Shown here: positions 1 through 8,935 of the stretch, piece by piece | Numbering within the stretch: position 1 is the stretch's first letter | How the letters are laid out: each line of letters begins with the position of its first letter | Assembly: GCF_900142825.1 (NCBI RefSeq) | Contig: NZ_FRCH01000001.1 | Location: 124,001 to 188,000, forward strand | Direction of reading: 5' to 3' | Source: Rhodanobacter sp. OK091 | GTDB taxonomy: Bacteria; Pseudomonadota; Gammaproteobacteria; Xanthomonadales; Rhodanobacteraceae | DNA: 64,000 nucleotides | Program-made: the position numbers and the translations under genes | Notes under the pieces: generated by a model | The model's database searches: none | Seen by the model: only the letters and a program-made list of their open reading frames with translations | What the model was told of the DNA's origin: nothing

Positions 1-285
1 CTGGTGGCAGTCGGCTGATGCGCATTCCTGCAGCACCAGATATTCGTTGTCCTGCAGACGTATGGGCTCGATGCTGAGGATGTCGTCCTTCACCAGCGCC
101 TGTGCCGGGAACACCACCGCAGGCATGCGCGGATCGACCTTGAAGTCGCCGGAGATCAGATAGCCGCCGTGTTGCGACGAGTACGCCGGCGCGGTGACCT
201 TGACCGCAGGCAAAGTGGTTTGCGCCCGGGCGACGAGACTCGCCAGGGCCAGGCTACCTAGCCATAGGGTGCATGCGGATTTCAT
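1..285 (-). CDS. Exported hypothetical protein, 3' end outside window
   Basis: Reading leftward from an ATG at 285, 95 codons run open to the window edge. The N-terminus (MKSACTLWLGSLALASLVARAQ) is a clear Sec signal peptide with a probable cut after ARA. The mature part begins TTLPAVKVTAPAYSS and contains two cysteines near the cut end (QECASADCHQ). AGGAGG lies 5-6 bases before the ATG, so the start is well supported. I do not recognise the family, and the missing C-terminal part could change any guess. It is most likely periplasmic. Confidence 0.75.
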   Translation of the reverse strand, partial: MKSACTLWLGSLALASLVARAQTTLPAVKVTAPAYSSQHGGYLISGDFKVDPRMPAVVFPAQALVKDDILSIEPIRLQDNEYLVLQECASADCHQ

Positions 286-555
286 CGGGCCTCCTAGCCA
301 TGGACGAAACAGCCGCCGCTATGGCACATGGCGGCGAATGACGTTGCCATCGTAGCAAACACCTATTGCCACAGAATGGCTACCCATGAACCCGGTCCGA
401 TGAGCGGAACGCGTGTTCGCCCAGAACAGCCCTTCGACATTGCCGCCCGCAACTTAATTCACCCACTCCTTTCAGGCGTGTCGATCTGCGCACCCGTCGT
501 TCGTCGAAGAGAATGAAGGGCACATCCCCGCTGCCCTGAACTCAGGAGAATCCAC

Positions 556-1035
556 ATGGCCAGCAAGAACACGATTTGCCTTTGGTATGACGGCACCGCG
601 CTGGACGCCGCTACTTTTTACGCCAAGACGTTCCCGGATAGCGCCGTGGGCGCCGTCCATCGTGCACCGGGTGACTATCCCGCGGGCAAGCAGGGCAACG
701 TGCTGACGGTGGAGTTCACGGTCATGGGCATCCCGTGCCTGGGCCTGAACGGTGGCCCCGGGGTTCCGCACACCGATGCGTTCTCGTTCCAGGTGGCGAC
801 CGACGACCAGGCCGAAACCGACCGCCTGTGGAACGCGATCATCGGCAACGGTGGCCAGGCAAGCGTCTGCGGCTGGTGCAAGGACCGCTGGGGCCTGTCG
901 TGGCAGATCACCCCGCGCGCCCTGGTCGCAGCGGTCACCGATTCGGATCCTGTCGCGGCCAAGCGCGCATTCGACGCCATGATGAAGATGACGAAGATCG
1001 ACATCGCCGCGATCGAGGCCGCCCGCCACGGCTGA
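556..1035 (+). CDS. VOC-superfamily protein, PhnB/3-demethylubiquinone methyltransferase-like
   Basis: A 159-residue soluble protein with a vicinal-oxygen-chelate fold of the PhnB-like type. It has an early W-Y-D segment, FYAKTFPDS near residue 22, FTVMGIPCLGLNGGP around 55-70, and FQVATDDQAETDRLW-NAI followed by CGWCKDRWGLSWQITP at about 110-125, a pattern usual in this family. AGGAG is 8 bases upstream. Despite the historical methyltransferase name, family members usually have no demonstrated substrate, so the reaction is unknown. It stands alone, 170 bp before a GST gene on the same strand. Confidence 0.85.
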   Translation: MASKNTICLWYDGTALDAATFYAKTFPDSAVGAVHRAPGDYPAGKQGNVLTVEFTVMGIPCLGLNGGPGVPHTDAFSFQVATDDQAETDRLWNAIIGNGGQASVCGWCKDRWGLSWQITPRALVAAVTDSDPVAAKRAFDAMMKMTKIDIAAIEAARHG

Positions 1036-1205
1036 GGAAGCCGAAGGACATACCGGCGATGGCTTGGCCACGCCGGGCAGCGCTTCGACTCCGCACGCGG
1101 CGCGGGCTACGCTCAGCGCGAACGGTTCGTGAGTCGGGTTATCCAAGTCAGTGCCATCCACTCCCTTTTTTTTCATGACGCCATGCCATCCCCTGGAGCC
1201 TTCCC

Positions 1206-1859
1206 ATGACCCCCACCATCACTGCTTTTGAACGGTCGCCCGATCGCGGCAAAGGACTCGCGCGCGACATGCGCGTTCGCTGGGCGCTTGAAGAAGCGGG
1301 CCAGCCTTACGAGGTTCGTCTTGTTTCATTCAGTGCGATGAAAGAACCCGCGCATCGGGCGCTTCATCCTTTCGGGCAGATACCCACCTATGAGGAAGGC
1401 GATCTCGCCCTGTTCGAGTCGGGGTCCATCGTGTTCCATATCGCGGAGCGCCATGCAGGCCTGCTGCCGGACGATGCGAATGCCCGGGCGCGTGCGATCA
1501 CATGGATGTTTGCCTCGGTCAACACGATAGAGCCACCTATCCTCGATCTCCAAACCGCCAAGTTTCAGGAGGGCGACAAGCCCTGGGCCGAGCAGCGCCT
1601 GCCTCTTGTCCTGGATCGCATCCGTCACCGGCTGGGCGACCTTTCCGTTCGTCTCGGCGATGCCGAATGGCTCGATGGTGCGTTCAGCGCGGGCGACCTC
1701 ATGATGATAGGCGTGCTGCTCAGATTGAGAGCATCGGGCCTGCTGGACGAATACCCGAACCTCGCCGCCTATGTCGCCCGCGGCGAAGCTCGGCCCGCGT
1801 ACAAGCGCGCCTTCGCCGCGCAATTGGCGGTGTTCACTAGCCAGGCTCAGGTCGGCTGA
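1206..1859 (+). CDS. Glutathione S-transferase family protein
   Basis: 217 residues. The N-terminal thioredoxin-like domain includes RDMRVRWALEEAGQPYEV (about 20-38), a cis-Pro region PFGQIPTYEEGD and the glutathione-contact ESGSIVFHIAE (about 70-85). An all-helical domain follows, with FSAGDLMMIGVLLRLR near 165-180. GGAG precedes the ATG. Members typically conjugate or reduce electrophiles with glutathione, but the substrate cannot be read here. A paralogue with the same RVRWALEEAG block lies on the opposite strand at 5977-6630, so the window carries two diverged copies. Confidence 0.9.
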   Translation: MTPTITAFERSPDRGKGLARDMRVRWALEEAGQPYEVRLVSFSAMKEPAHRALHPFGQIPTYEEGDLALFESGSIVFHIAERHAGLLPDDANARARAITWMFASVNTIEPPILDLQTAKFQEGDKPWAEQRLPLVLDRIRHRLGDLSVRLGDAEWLDGAFSAGDLMMIGVLLRLRASGLLDEYPNLAAYVARGEARPAYKRAFAAQLAVFTSQAQVG

Positions 1860-2279
1860 TAGAGACACAAGGCACATCCAAACCATGATCCCGGCGTCCA
1901 GCGACACCATCGCAGACGCCGGGAAGTGAGACGGGAATCTCATTTTCACAACGTGGTCCGCATTACGGTCCGCAGCACGACATCACGCTTTAGGGGAAGC
2001 GTATGCAAGGGATCTGCAGACCTCCGTATTACCCGCTTGCGACAGGCGATCTGCCTGGCCCGCCGACACCCGCACCCCCTCGTTGAACCCGCTGCCTCAC
2101 TGATCTGCCCAAGGCGGATTGCGCCCGCACGTCATGCGGTCGCCAAACGAACCATGTATCTGGACTGACAGGTCCGATCGTCCGGGGGTCCGACAGCACG
2201 CGAACAGGCCTGCGCATGAAACGCGGCGGCAGTGCCCGGGTTCGCCATTTCTCGACCATCACCAACATCAGGGGAACAC
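1860..2279. other. Intergenic region upstream of the phosphoesterase trio
   Basis: About 420 bp with no convincing coding frame. It should hold the promoter for the three-gene unit starting at 2280; no unambiguous -35/-10 pair is visible. GGTCCGCA occurs twice about 12 bp apart (1950-1975), of unknown meaning. Confidence 0.4.
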
Positions 2280-2702
2280 ATGACCACCAACGTGAACATT
2301 CAAAACGGCTTCAGTGCGGGGCTGACTCTCGACTCGTCGGTGCAACCGACCCTCGACGGCAGCTACTGGGGCATCAGCTCCAATGTCGCCAACGGAAACC
2401 AGCTGACGCAGGTCCTGTGGATGAACCGGGACGAAGGCATCACCAAGGGTGATACCTGGATTTTCACCACCAGCTTCCAGTTGGCAGGCATCACGATCCA
2501 ACTGCAGGAATCGCTCACCGGCACAACCTTCAGCAGCGACATCCAGATCCAGATCATGGCGGGCACCCAAAGCAGTGGCTGGAGCGACGCGAACACCTCG
2601 CTGCAGTTCAAGGGCAACGACGGCAACCTGTATCAGATCGATGGCAGCTTCTTCCCCAACGGCACCTACGACGACGTGACCTACACCCTCCTCAACGTCT
2701 GA
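2280..2702 (+). CDS. Stand-alone beta-rich domain protein (paralogue of the phosphoesterase N-domain), copy 1
   Basis: 140 residues beginning MTTNVNIQNGF, with AGGGG six bases before the ATG. It aligns end to end with the next gene (2730-3158) and with residues 1-140 of the phosphoesterase at 3192-5099. Shared features are a T/S-N-V/I-x-V/I-QN start, a YW near residue 29, W-M/V-N/D-R followed by GIT-x-x-D-T/I-W-I/V-FT in the middle, an SGW/TGW motif near 100, and a Y-D/N-D/N-V-x-Y strand at the end. Alternating polar and hydrophobic residues suggest a beta-sandwich. There is no signal peptide and no cysteine. I do not recognise a named family; a lectin-like or lipid-binding fold is only a guess. 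Confidence 0.85.
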   Translation: MTTNVNIQNGFSAGLTLDSSVQPTLDGSYWGISSNVANGNQLTQVLWMNRDEGITKGDTWIFTTSFQLAGITIQLQESLTGTTFSSDIQIQIMAGTQSSGWSDANTSLQFKGNDGNLYQIDGSFFPNGTYDDVTYTLLNV

Positions 2703-2729
2703 CCTTTCTTTCCGCAAGGACCACATACC

Positions 2730-3158
2730 ATGCCTACCAATGTCTATGTCCAGAACGAATTGCCCGTCAGCGTGACCGTCGATACGTCGGTGACGCCGGC
2801 ACTCAGCGACAAATACTGGTCCAATCCGTCAGACCCTGTCAGCGCGCCCCCGGGCCAACCGGTCGAAATATGCTGGATGGATCGCGATATCGGCATCACC
2901 AACGGGGACACCTGGGTATTCACCTCCGCCGCGAGCGTCGGCGGAAGTCCCGTACAGATGCAGGAACAGGTCACCGGCACGGCGGTCAGCAGCATCATCG
3001 CCATCCAGGTCACCGCGGCCGGCCGAAGCACCGGCTGGCAAGACGAAGGTGCGGCCCTCACGTTCACCGCGGCCGACAACAACACCTATCAGGTCGTCGG
3101 CAAATTCGTCTCCGCCTCTACCTACGACAACGTGATCTATACCGCCATCAAGCTGTGA
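2730..3158 (+). CDS. Stand-alone beta-rich domain protein, copy 2
   Basis: 142 residues starting MPTNVYVQNEL, 27 bp after copy 1 with AAGGA upstream, so probably co-transcribed. It carries the same landmarks as its neighbours: DKYWSNPSD near 30, CWMDRDIGITNGDTWVFTSA near 50-70, STGWQDEG near 105 and a YDNVIYTA terminus. By eye it looks nearer to the domain at the front of the phosphoesterase than copy 1 does (VYVQN/IYVQN, YWS-P-S/T, PA-LS starts). No signal sequence or catalytic motif is visible. It may be a free partner or decoy of the fused domain, which is an inference from the duplication alone. Confidence 0.85.
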   Translation: MPTNVYVQNELPVSVTVDTSVTPALSDKYWSNPSDPVSAPPGQPVEICWMDRDIGITNGDTWVFTSAASVGGSPVQMQEQVTGTAVSSIIAIQVTAAGRSTGWQDEGAALTFTAADNNTYQVVGKFVSASTYDNVIYTAIKL

Positions 3159-3191
3159 CCCCTCACGGCGCCGAGCAAGGAGCACGAAGCG

Positions 3192-5099
3192 ATGCCATCG
3201 AACATCTACGTCCAGAACAATCTGTCTTCGACACTGTCCGTCAGCACGGCGGTGTCGCCCGCACTCAGCAGCGACTACTGGTCCGACCCCACCCAGGCCG
3301 TGAATGCCCCCAATGGCGCGCAGACGGAAGCCTACTGGGTGGATCGCAACGAAGGCATCACCAACCACGACATCTGGATATTCACCTCCACCATCACGGT
3401 GGGCGGATCCACGGCCTTGTTGCAGGTCCAGCTCACCGGCACCTTCGCCAGCAGCGACATTGCCGTGCAGATCAGTGTCGGTAGCCAGAACACCGGCTGG
3501 CAAGCCAGCAACACGGCGCTGACCTTCACCGGATCCGACACCAATACCTACCGCATCACCGCCAGCTACGTCGCGGACGGCACCTACAACGACGTGGTCT
3601 ATGCCGTCACCCTGGTTTCGCAGAACGCCATCCTGCCGCAGATCGACCACGTCGTCGTGCTGATGAACGAGAACCGCTCGCTCGACAACCTGCTCGGCTG
3701 GATCTACAGCGGCAGCAACTCGCCATCGCAGTTCCTGCCGGCGGACTCGCCGCAAAGCTACGACGGCCTCGCCGCCAATACCTATTCCAACAGCGACCCC
3801 AACGTGAATGGCGGACAGCCGGTGTATGCCAGCAACGGCACCACGTCGTGGAGCGAAGGCAGCACCACGATATCGGAGTGGTTCGTACCCAGCCCCGATC
3901 CGGGCGAGGAGTTCGATCACGTCACCACGCAAGTGTTCAATGGCCAGTCCAGCGCGAACATGAGCGGGTTCCTGACCGACTACCTCACCCAGTACAACGG
4001 CACCAGCGCCGAACAGATCATGCAGTCGTACAGCACCACGCAGTTGCCGATCATCAGCACGCTCGCGCAATCGTTCGCCGTTTCCGATGCATGGTTCGCC
4101 TCCGTGCCCACCCAGACCTGGCCCAATCGCGGTTTTGTCCAGACCGGCTCGTCGGATGGCTATACCAACAACGACTACTACATGCCCTGGGACATCAACA
4201 CCGTCTTCGACGTATTCACCAACCAGAATCTGTCCTGGGCGGTCTACAACGATGGCACCTTGCAGTCGCTGACCAAGACGATGTTTCTGACCAAGTACTT
4301 GGGCAACGAAACCAATTTCCTCGGCATCAGCGAGTTCCAGGCCGCGTGCGCCCAACCTGCCAGCGCACCGGCAAACCAGAAGCTGCCGAGCTTCAGTTTC
4401 GTGGAGCCCAACTTCGGCGTCTCCGGCAACGACGAGAGCTACCATCCACCGCATGACGTCCGCCCTGGCGAGCAGTTCCTGGCGACCATCTACAACGCCA
4501 TAGCCGGAAGCCCGTACCGGGACAGTATCTTGTTCATCGTGCTGTTCGACGAACACGGCGGCACCTATGACCACGTGCCGCCACCGAACGGCTCGAAACC
4601 GCCGTATCCGGACCCGGTCGCCACCGACGGTTCGAATTTCACCTTCGACCGCTTTGGCGTGCGTATCCCGGCGATCGTGATCTCGTCGTGGGTGACTCCG
4701 GGTACCGTGTTCCGCAGCAACACCAGCGTGCCACTGGACCACACCAGCGTGCTGGCCACCCTGCGCGACTGGCTGGGCCTGTCGGACGCGTTCAACAACA
4801 TGCTGTCCAGTCCACGCATCGCCGCCGCCCCCAATCTCGCCTACGTTCTGACCGAGCCTACGGCGCAATCTTGGCCGACCCTGCCCACCCCGCCAGCGAG
4901 CATGCTGTCCATCCCGGAGCCCGGCGACGACGAACCGCTGAACGATGTGCAGAAAGGCATCCTGATCGGTGCCGCGGGACTGGCCAGCGGCAGGCCATTC
5001 ACCGAGGAGGAGAGCCGACAGGCGCTCGTCCGGCTGAAGACCCACGGCGATGGCCGCTCGTGGCTGATGGCGCTGCACTTGAAACAGCCTCTGAAATAA
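3192..5099 (+). CDS. Phosphoesterase (phospholipase C / acid phosphatase type) with N-terminal duplicated beta domain
   Basis: 635 residues; AAGGAG is nine bases before ATG. Residues 1-140 are the third copy of the domain encoded by the two preceding genes. From about 150 the protein has hallmarks of the PF04185 phosphoesterase family: IDHVVVLMNENRSLDNLLGW (first metal/nucleophile segment), TWPNRGFVQTGSSDG near 315, HPPHDVRPGEQFL near 420 and LFDEHGGTYDHVPPP near 455. Such enzymes hydrolyse phosphate esters, often of phospholipids. The last 60 residues (after PTLPTPPASM) are a short extra tail. It lacks the usual Tat/Sec signal of secreted PLCs, which is odd and suggests another export route or cytoplasmic action. 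Confidence 0.88.
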   Translation: MPSNIYVQNNLSSTLSVSTAVSPALSSDYWSDPTQAVNAPNGAQTEAYWVDRNEGITNHDIWIFTSTITVGGSTALLQVQLTGTFASSDIAVQISVGSQNTGWQASNTALTFTGSDTNTYRITASYVADGTYNDVVYAVTLVSQNAILPQIDHVVVLMNENRSLDNLLGWIYSGSNSPSQFLPADSPQSYDGLAANTYSNSDPNVNGGQPVYASNGTTSWSEGSTTISEWFVPSPDPGEEFDHVTTQVFNGQSSANMSGFLTDYLTQYNGTSAEQIMQSYSTTQLPIISTLAQSFAVSDAWFASVPTQTWPNRGFVQTGSSDGYTNNDYYMPWDINTVFDVFTNQNLSWAVYNDGTLQSLTKTMFLTKYLGNETNFLGISEFQAACAQPASAPANQKLPSFSFVEPNFGVSGNDESYHPPHDVRPGEQFLATIYNAIAGSPYRDSILFIVLFDEHGGTYDHVPPPNGSKPPYPDPVATDGSNFTFDRFGVRIPAIVISSWVTPGTVFRSNTSVPLDHTSVLATLRDWLGLSDAFNNMLSSPRIAAAPNLAYVLTEPTAQSWPTLPTPPASMLSIPEPGDDEPLNDVQKGILIGAAGLASGRPFTEEESRQALVRLKTHGDGRSWLMALHLKQPLK

Positions 5100-5107
5100 C
5101 ACCGGCA

Positions 5108-5142
5108 CAACCCGTCGGCGCGCATGGGTCGCCGACGGGTTG
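5108..5142 (+). terminator. Hairpin after the phosphoesterase gene
   Basis: Perfect 13-bp arms CAACCCGTCGGCG / CGCCGACGGGTTG with a 9-base loop, eight bases after the stop at 5099. There is no U-tract, so it may be a weak or factor-assisted terminator or an mRNA-stabilising stem. Confidence 0.6.
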
Positions 5143-5450
5143 GCCGCCGTGAATAGTCTCAACCTAAAACATGGCGGTCGGGTCCGGTCGCAACTGCAAA
5201 CCGACCGCCCCTCGGCGGCGCAAACCTGTCGTGCGGGCAGTGCCCGCTGCACCGTCGGAGGAACCGGCAGTCATGCGAAGTTCCGGCGGGCCTGCCTGGT
5301 TGCCCGATGCGCGACTGACTTCCGCTGCTGTAACAGAGCGGATTTCAGAATATTCGTTCGCCCTGTCGAAAACGCCGGATGCCATTCGTCGCACCAGAGG
5401 CAACACCCGTCCCTGCTCCACCCTCTCAACCCAGCTGAAGGATATCCCCC
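5143..5450. other. Intergenic region, no gene seen
   Basis: About 300 bp between the phosphoesterase hairpin and the VOC gene. No conserved coding frame, repeat or clear promoter was recognised. Confidence 0.4.
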
Positions 5451-5870
5451 GTGCCGCGAATGATTTTTGTGAACCTTCCTGTCGGCAATCTCGACGCGTC
5501 CATGGACTTCTACAAATCCATCGGCTTCGAGATCAACCCGCACTTCTCCGACGAAACGGCCGCATGCATGGTGTGGAGCGAAGCCATCCACGTCATGCTT
5601 CTCACGCATGCCAAGTGGCGCACCTTCACGAATCGCCCGCTCCCACCCGCAGGCTCGAGCGAAGTCATGCTGGCGATCTCGCACGTCGAGCGCGAAGCAG
5701 TCGACGCCATGAGCAAGGCGGCGGCGGCCAACGGCGGAACAGCCGATATCAACCCCGTGCAGGACCTTGGCTTTCTGTACAGCCGCAGCGTGGCCGACCC
5801 CGATGGGCATGTCTGGGAGGCCGTGTGGATGGACCCGGCGGCGATTCCCTCGGGCGATCAGCCAGGCTGA
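5451..5870 (+). CDS. VOC-family protein, glyoxalase/lactoylglutathione lyase-like
   Basis: 139 residues in two beta-alpha-beta-beta-beta modules: MIFVNLPVGNLDASMDFYKS at the start, a central MVWSEAIHVMLLTHAKW strand pair, and near the end FLYSRSVADPDGHVWEAVWM, in which DPDGHVWE is the typical metal-ligand block of glyoxalase-like proteins. The putative ligand H/E residues are present, so metal binding is likely, but the substrate is unknown. It converges on the GST gene at 5977, with a bidirectional terminator between them. Confidence 0.88.
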   Translation: MPRMIFVNLPVGNLDASMDFYKSIGFEINPHFSDETAACMVWSEAIHVMLLTHAKWRTFTNRPLPPAGSSEVMLAISHVEREAVDAMSKAAAANGGTADINPVQDLGFLYSRSVADPDGHVWEAVWMDPAAIPSGDQPG

Positions 5871-5916
5871 GCAAGCCAACCGCCGATCAAGCTGCGGAAG
5901 CGGCAAAGTAACCAAA

Positions 5917-5957
5917 GGGGGCATGGCTCATCTGCCAAAAATGAGCCAGCCCCCTTT
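5917..5957. terminator. Bidirectional intrinsic terminator between convergent genes
   Basis: Stem GGGGGC-A-TGGCTCAT paired with ATGAGCCA-GCCCCC (one bulged A), a 9-base loop rich in A, flanked by TTTT on the right and AAA on the left. It sits between the VOC gene (+) and the GST gene (-) and can serve both. Confidence 0.85.
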
Positions 5958-5976
5958 TCGTTTTCCCACCTCAAAC

Positions 5977-6630
5977 TCAGGCGGCGACCGGTGTGTTGCG
6001 CGCGTAGTCCGTCATCTGGCTGCGCAAGGCCGCCTGGAATGCCGGCCGCGCCTCGCAGCGCCTGACGTAGGCATCGAGCGGCGGAAAGCCGGCCACCAGA
6101 TCCGTATGCCGGATGAACCTCAGTACGGTGGTCATCAGAACGTCGGCCGCCGTGAAATGGCCCAGCAGATAATCGCGACCGTCGAGCCATTGGGAAAGCG
6201 CCGTCAATCGAGCCTTCACCTCGTCGACCGCCCCGGCGCGCCGCAGGTTTGCCCATGCTTCGCCCTGGTGCAGCTGATCCAGCACAAAAAGATTCCACAG
6301 CGGCGGCTCGACGGTATTGAGCGCCGTGAACATCCAGGTGAGCGTCTCGGCACGCTGGCCGGCAGGCATCAGCGCATCGCACTGTTCGGCAATGGCATAG
6401 ACGATGGCACCCGATTCGATCAACGTTCCGTCGCGGGATTCGAGAACCGGCACCATGCCGAAAGGATGTTTGCGCCGATAGGCCTCGGAGCTGCGCTCCT
6501 CGGTGTCGATCCACCGGCTCTCATAGGCAAGCCCCGCTTCTTCGAGCGCCCAGCGCACGCGCAGATCGCGCACAAGCCCTTGGGCAAAAGGCGGCACCCA
6601 GCTGAAACCCCACACAGCAATCTTTTCCAT
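5977..6630 (-). CDS. Glutathione S-transferase family protein (second paralogue)
   Basis: 217 residues from the ATG at 6630, which has GGAGAAGCGAG just upstream. Visible are GLVRDLRVRWALEEAGLAYE (about 18-37), PFGMVPVLES with the cis-Pro, and IESGAIVYAIAEQ, then a helical C-domain with YLLGHFTAADVLMTTVLRFI near 155-175. These are the glutathione- and electrophile-binding halves of a cytosolic GST. It resembles the GST at 1206 in length and motifs but is clearly diverged. The substrate is not predictable. Confidence 0.9.
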   Translation of the reverse strand: MEKIAVWGFSWVPPFAQGLVRDLRVRWALEEAGLAYESRWIDTEERSSEAYRRKHPFGMVPVLESRDGTLIESGAIVYAIAEQCDALMPAGQRAETLTWMFTALNTVEPPLWNLFVLDQLHQGEAWANLRRAGAVDEVKARLTALSQWLDGRDYLLGHFTAADVLMTTVLRFIRHTDLVAGFPPLDAYVRRCEARPAFQAALRSQMTDYARNTPVAA

Positions 6631-6921
6631 CTCGCTTCTCCTCGCGTTCACGTCTGTCGATGCCGGTGCTCCCCGGCGCGTTGGTTGGTGATCGTGAGAA
6701 AGATTGCGACCGGGCCATCGCAAGGTGGGAGTGACAAGTGTGGCGCGATTGAATGGGGATCACGGCCGCAGTGCATGCGCTCGCAGCGGGTGACTCCGTC
6801 GGCGCATGGAAGCGGGTCGCCTTGCGCGACCATTATCGGGATCGCCATGACCTCACAGGTTATTGAGCGTCTGCGGCCGGCCAACCATCCTTGGTGCTTC
6901 TTGAACAGTCGGAATAGTCAA

Positions 6922-7488
6922 ATGAACAAATGTTCCATCGCGGCATGGGGATGGGTGCTGGCGATCGCCATGTCGCTCGCTGCGGGATCGGCCACCGCCG
7001 GAACCGCCACTTTGGCGGCAACGCCGCACATCGGTCCGCCGTACGCGCAGCTCGCCACCTTGTCCGGACATTGGACCGTGCGGCAATCGATATGGACCGA
7101 TCCGAAGACACCGCCTGCCATCGACCATGGCACCGCCACCTATACGATGGTGCTCGGCGGCCACCACCTGAGGCAGGATCTCCGCATCGCGTCGAGCAAG
7201 CCCTTCGAAGGCTTGGGCTACATCGGCTACGACGACGCCACCGGCAAGTACTACAGTAGCTGGATGGACACCAATTTCTCCGGAATCATCCTCGCGCACG
7301 GCGACTACGACGCGGCGAGCCGCACCTACACCTTCACTGGCGAGATGCCCAGCAACAGTGGCGCGCCAGTACCGACGCGCCAAGTCTTGCGCATCGCCGA
7401 CAACGGCCACTTCGTCTACGAGTACTACGAGACCCGCGACGGCAAGGAAGCCCTCGCCGTCAGCCTGCAATACACGCGAGTGGACTGA
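6922..7488 (+). CDS. Exported DUF1579-family protein
   Basis: 188 residues from ATG 6922. An N-terminal signal peptide (hydrophobic WGWVLAIAMSLAAG, probable cut after ATA) is followed by a DUF1579-like beta-barrel: LATLSGHWTVRQSIW near 37-50, repeated strands with GGHHLRQDLRI and YIGYDDATGKYYSSWMDT, and a closing FVYEYYETRDGKE. Members are small lipocalin-like proteins of unknown role. The last 12 codons plus downstream bases recur as a 53-bp fragment at 18667-18719, so this gene or a relative has been partly duplicated. Confidence 0.85.
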   Translation: MNKCSIAAWGWVLAIAMSLAAGSATAGTATLAATPHIGPPYAQLATLSGHWTVRQSIWTDPKTPPAIDHGTATYTMVLGGHHLRQDLRIASSKPFEGLGYIGYDDATGKYYSSWMDTNFSGIILAHGDYDAASRTYTFTGEMPSNSGAPVPTRQVLRIADNGHFVYEYYETRDGKEALAVSLQYTRVD

Positions 7489-7499
7489 AGGAAGCCTGT

Positions 7500-7565
7500 T
7501 TTGCGGAGTCCGCAAAAGAGGCGGAGGTCATTAGTCGAATTCAACTTCCTCCGCCCTCTATCGGG
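7500..7565. repeat. REP-like inverted element after the DUF1579 gene
   Basis: Contains GCGGAGTCCGC, then GGCGGAGGTCATT and CTTCCTCCGCCC flanking CGAATTCAACT. The core CGAATTCAACTxCCTCC is also present at 17520-17545, and the GGAGG...CCTCC layout resembles the copies near 8881 and 51901. Confidence 0.5.
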
Positions 7566-7682
7566 CTTGCGATGAGCCGTGGGGACTCGGTCTTCCACAC
7601 GGCATCAGTCGCCTCAGGCACATCTTTCATGGCTGCTGGATGACGGCGTTCCGGTATTCACTGGCGATGTCGCGTCGTCGAG

Positions 7683-8264
7683 CTATCCGGCCTTCAAAGG
7701 TCCGGCGACCTTGTACGTACTGAGGATGACGCCGGACGGCGTTGCTTGCGTGCTGACGAGCTCGAACGAGCGTGCCGGGGTTCCTTCCGCAAAGAAGCGG
7801 TTCCCCGTGCCCAACAGGACTGGAGAGACGATCAGCACCACTTCATCCGCAAGGCCGTGTTCGAGCACCGTCGACGTCAGCGTGGAGCTGCCCGAGAGGA
7901 CGAGGCCCGGGCCATCCTGCGACTTGATGCGGCGAATGCCCTCGACGAGGTCCGGTCCAAGGGCCTCGAACGGGCCCCATTCGAGACTTTCCGGACGATG
8001 GGTAGCGACATACTTCGTCGCGGCATTGAGGCGGTCCCCCATCGGACTGCTCGGCGCCTTTGGCCAGAAGCCCGACCAGAGATCGTAGGTGCGACGGCCA
8101 AGCAGCAGATCGAAGCTCTCGCCGTGCGCGGCCAACACCGCGTCCCGGCCGACGGGGGTCCGATAGGGCGCGGTCCAGTCGCTGTAGGGAAAATCGTCGC
8201 CATCGTCGGAGTGCTGTATCACGCCGTCCAGCGAGATGTGCTCCATGATTTTCAGCTTTCTCAT
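7683..8264 (-). CDS. Dihydrofolate reductase-family (RibD C-terminal-like) protein
   Basis: 193 residues starting MRKLKIMEHISLDGVIQ, the typical DHFR/RibD-C opening. SFDLLLGRRTYDLWSGFW near 50-67 is the signature helix and strand of this family, and LADEVVLIVSPVLLGTGNRFF near 138-158 is the NADPH-side strand-loop. These proteins are probable NADPH-dependent reductases with unknown substrates and are not the folate enzyme. It lies 30 bp downstream of the YCII gene on the same strand, so the two likely form an operon. A homologous but separate copy is at 16040. Confidence 0.9.
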   Translation of the reverse strand: MRKLKIMEHISLDGVIQHSDDGDDFPYSDWTAPYRTPVGRDAVLAAHGESFDLLLGRRTYDLWSGFWPKAPSSPMGDRLNAATKYVATHRPESLEWGPFEALGPDLVEGIRRIKSQDGPGLVLSGSSTLTSTVLEHGLADEVVLIVSPVLLGTGNRFFAEGTPARSFELVSTQATPSGVILSTYKVAGPLKAG

Positions 8265-8294
8265 CTGAGTCTCCGTATTCCGTGGTTAGAGTTT

Positions 8295-8648
8295 CTATTC
8301 CGTTGGCATGGCAAGGAACTCGCGCACCTCGACCGGTGCGCGGCAGGCGACCACGGCTTTGCTTCCCCACGCCAGGGCTTCATCCATGTTGGCTGCGTCG
8401 AGTATCCAGAAGCCGCCAATGTGTTCCTTGGACTCAATGTAGGGTCCATCGGTGATGACCACCTTTCCATCGGCCTGTTTGCGCAACGACTTCGCTCGGG
8501 GCGCCGATTGCAGCCCGCCGGCGAAGAACCAGGCACCGGCAGCCACCATTTCGTCATTGAGCGCCTGGATGTCGCGGACCATCGCATCGTCTTCAAGAGA
8601 CGCGTCGTAGTTGTCGGGGTGGTGGATCGCAACCAGATATTGCGGCAT
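8295..8648 (-). CDS. YCII/DGPF-domain protein
   Basis: 117 residues from the ATG at 8648 with GGGAGAAG upstream. The sequence MPQYLVAIHHPDNY opens a ferredoxin-like YCII fold, and ITDGPYIESKEHIGGFWIL (about 67-85) is the DGPF motif that names the family. Such proteins accompany ECF sigma factors in many genomes and may be small-molecule-binding partners. Here the ECF gene is 6 kb away, so a link is only possible. It is the first gene of a pair with the DHFR-like gene. Confidence 0.88.
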   Translation of the reverse strand: MPQYLVAIHHPDNYDASLEDDAMVRDIQALNDEMVAAGAWFFAGGLQSAPRAKSLRKQADGKVVITDGPYIESKEHIGGFWILDAANMDEALAWGSKAVVACRAPVEVREFLAMPTE

Positions 8649-8884
8649 AGCTCTTCTCCCATGATCTGCATGGCTGGCTGATCGCCGGCCTTCCCTACAG
8701 CGACGAACAGCTCGAACCGATTTCGACAACCGTTCGAAAATTTTTGGCTCGACCCGAGCTTTTGCCTGGAAGCATAAGTGGCCCTTCTCGCTTGCCTCCA
8801 GGCATAGGGAGACTTCCGCCACTCTCTGCGATGGGCAATCCGTCTTGTGCAAGCAGCTCGCTCCACGTCGCGGATGCCCCAAAA

Positions 8885-8935
8885 GAGGAACGGAAAAATT
8901 TACCGAATTTAATCGCTTCCGTCCCCTTGTCGCGC
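8885..8935. repeat. REP-like element, ACCGAATTTAAT family
   Basis: GAACGGAA...TACCGAATTTAATCGCTTCCGTCCCCTT forms an imperfect stem. The same core ACCGAATTTAAT with CCGTCCCCTT recurs at 51901-51940. Confidence 0.6.

Noticed and set aside
2829-5252. Open frame of about 807 codons antisense to the phosphoesterase trio
   Set aside because: Composition-driven shadow, rich in Gly-Val-Arg-His, with no domain signature.
7495-7565. Hairpin after the DUF1579 gene considered as a plain terminator
   Set aside because: The arms are imperfect and its core recurs elsewhere, so a repeat element is the safer reading.
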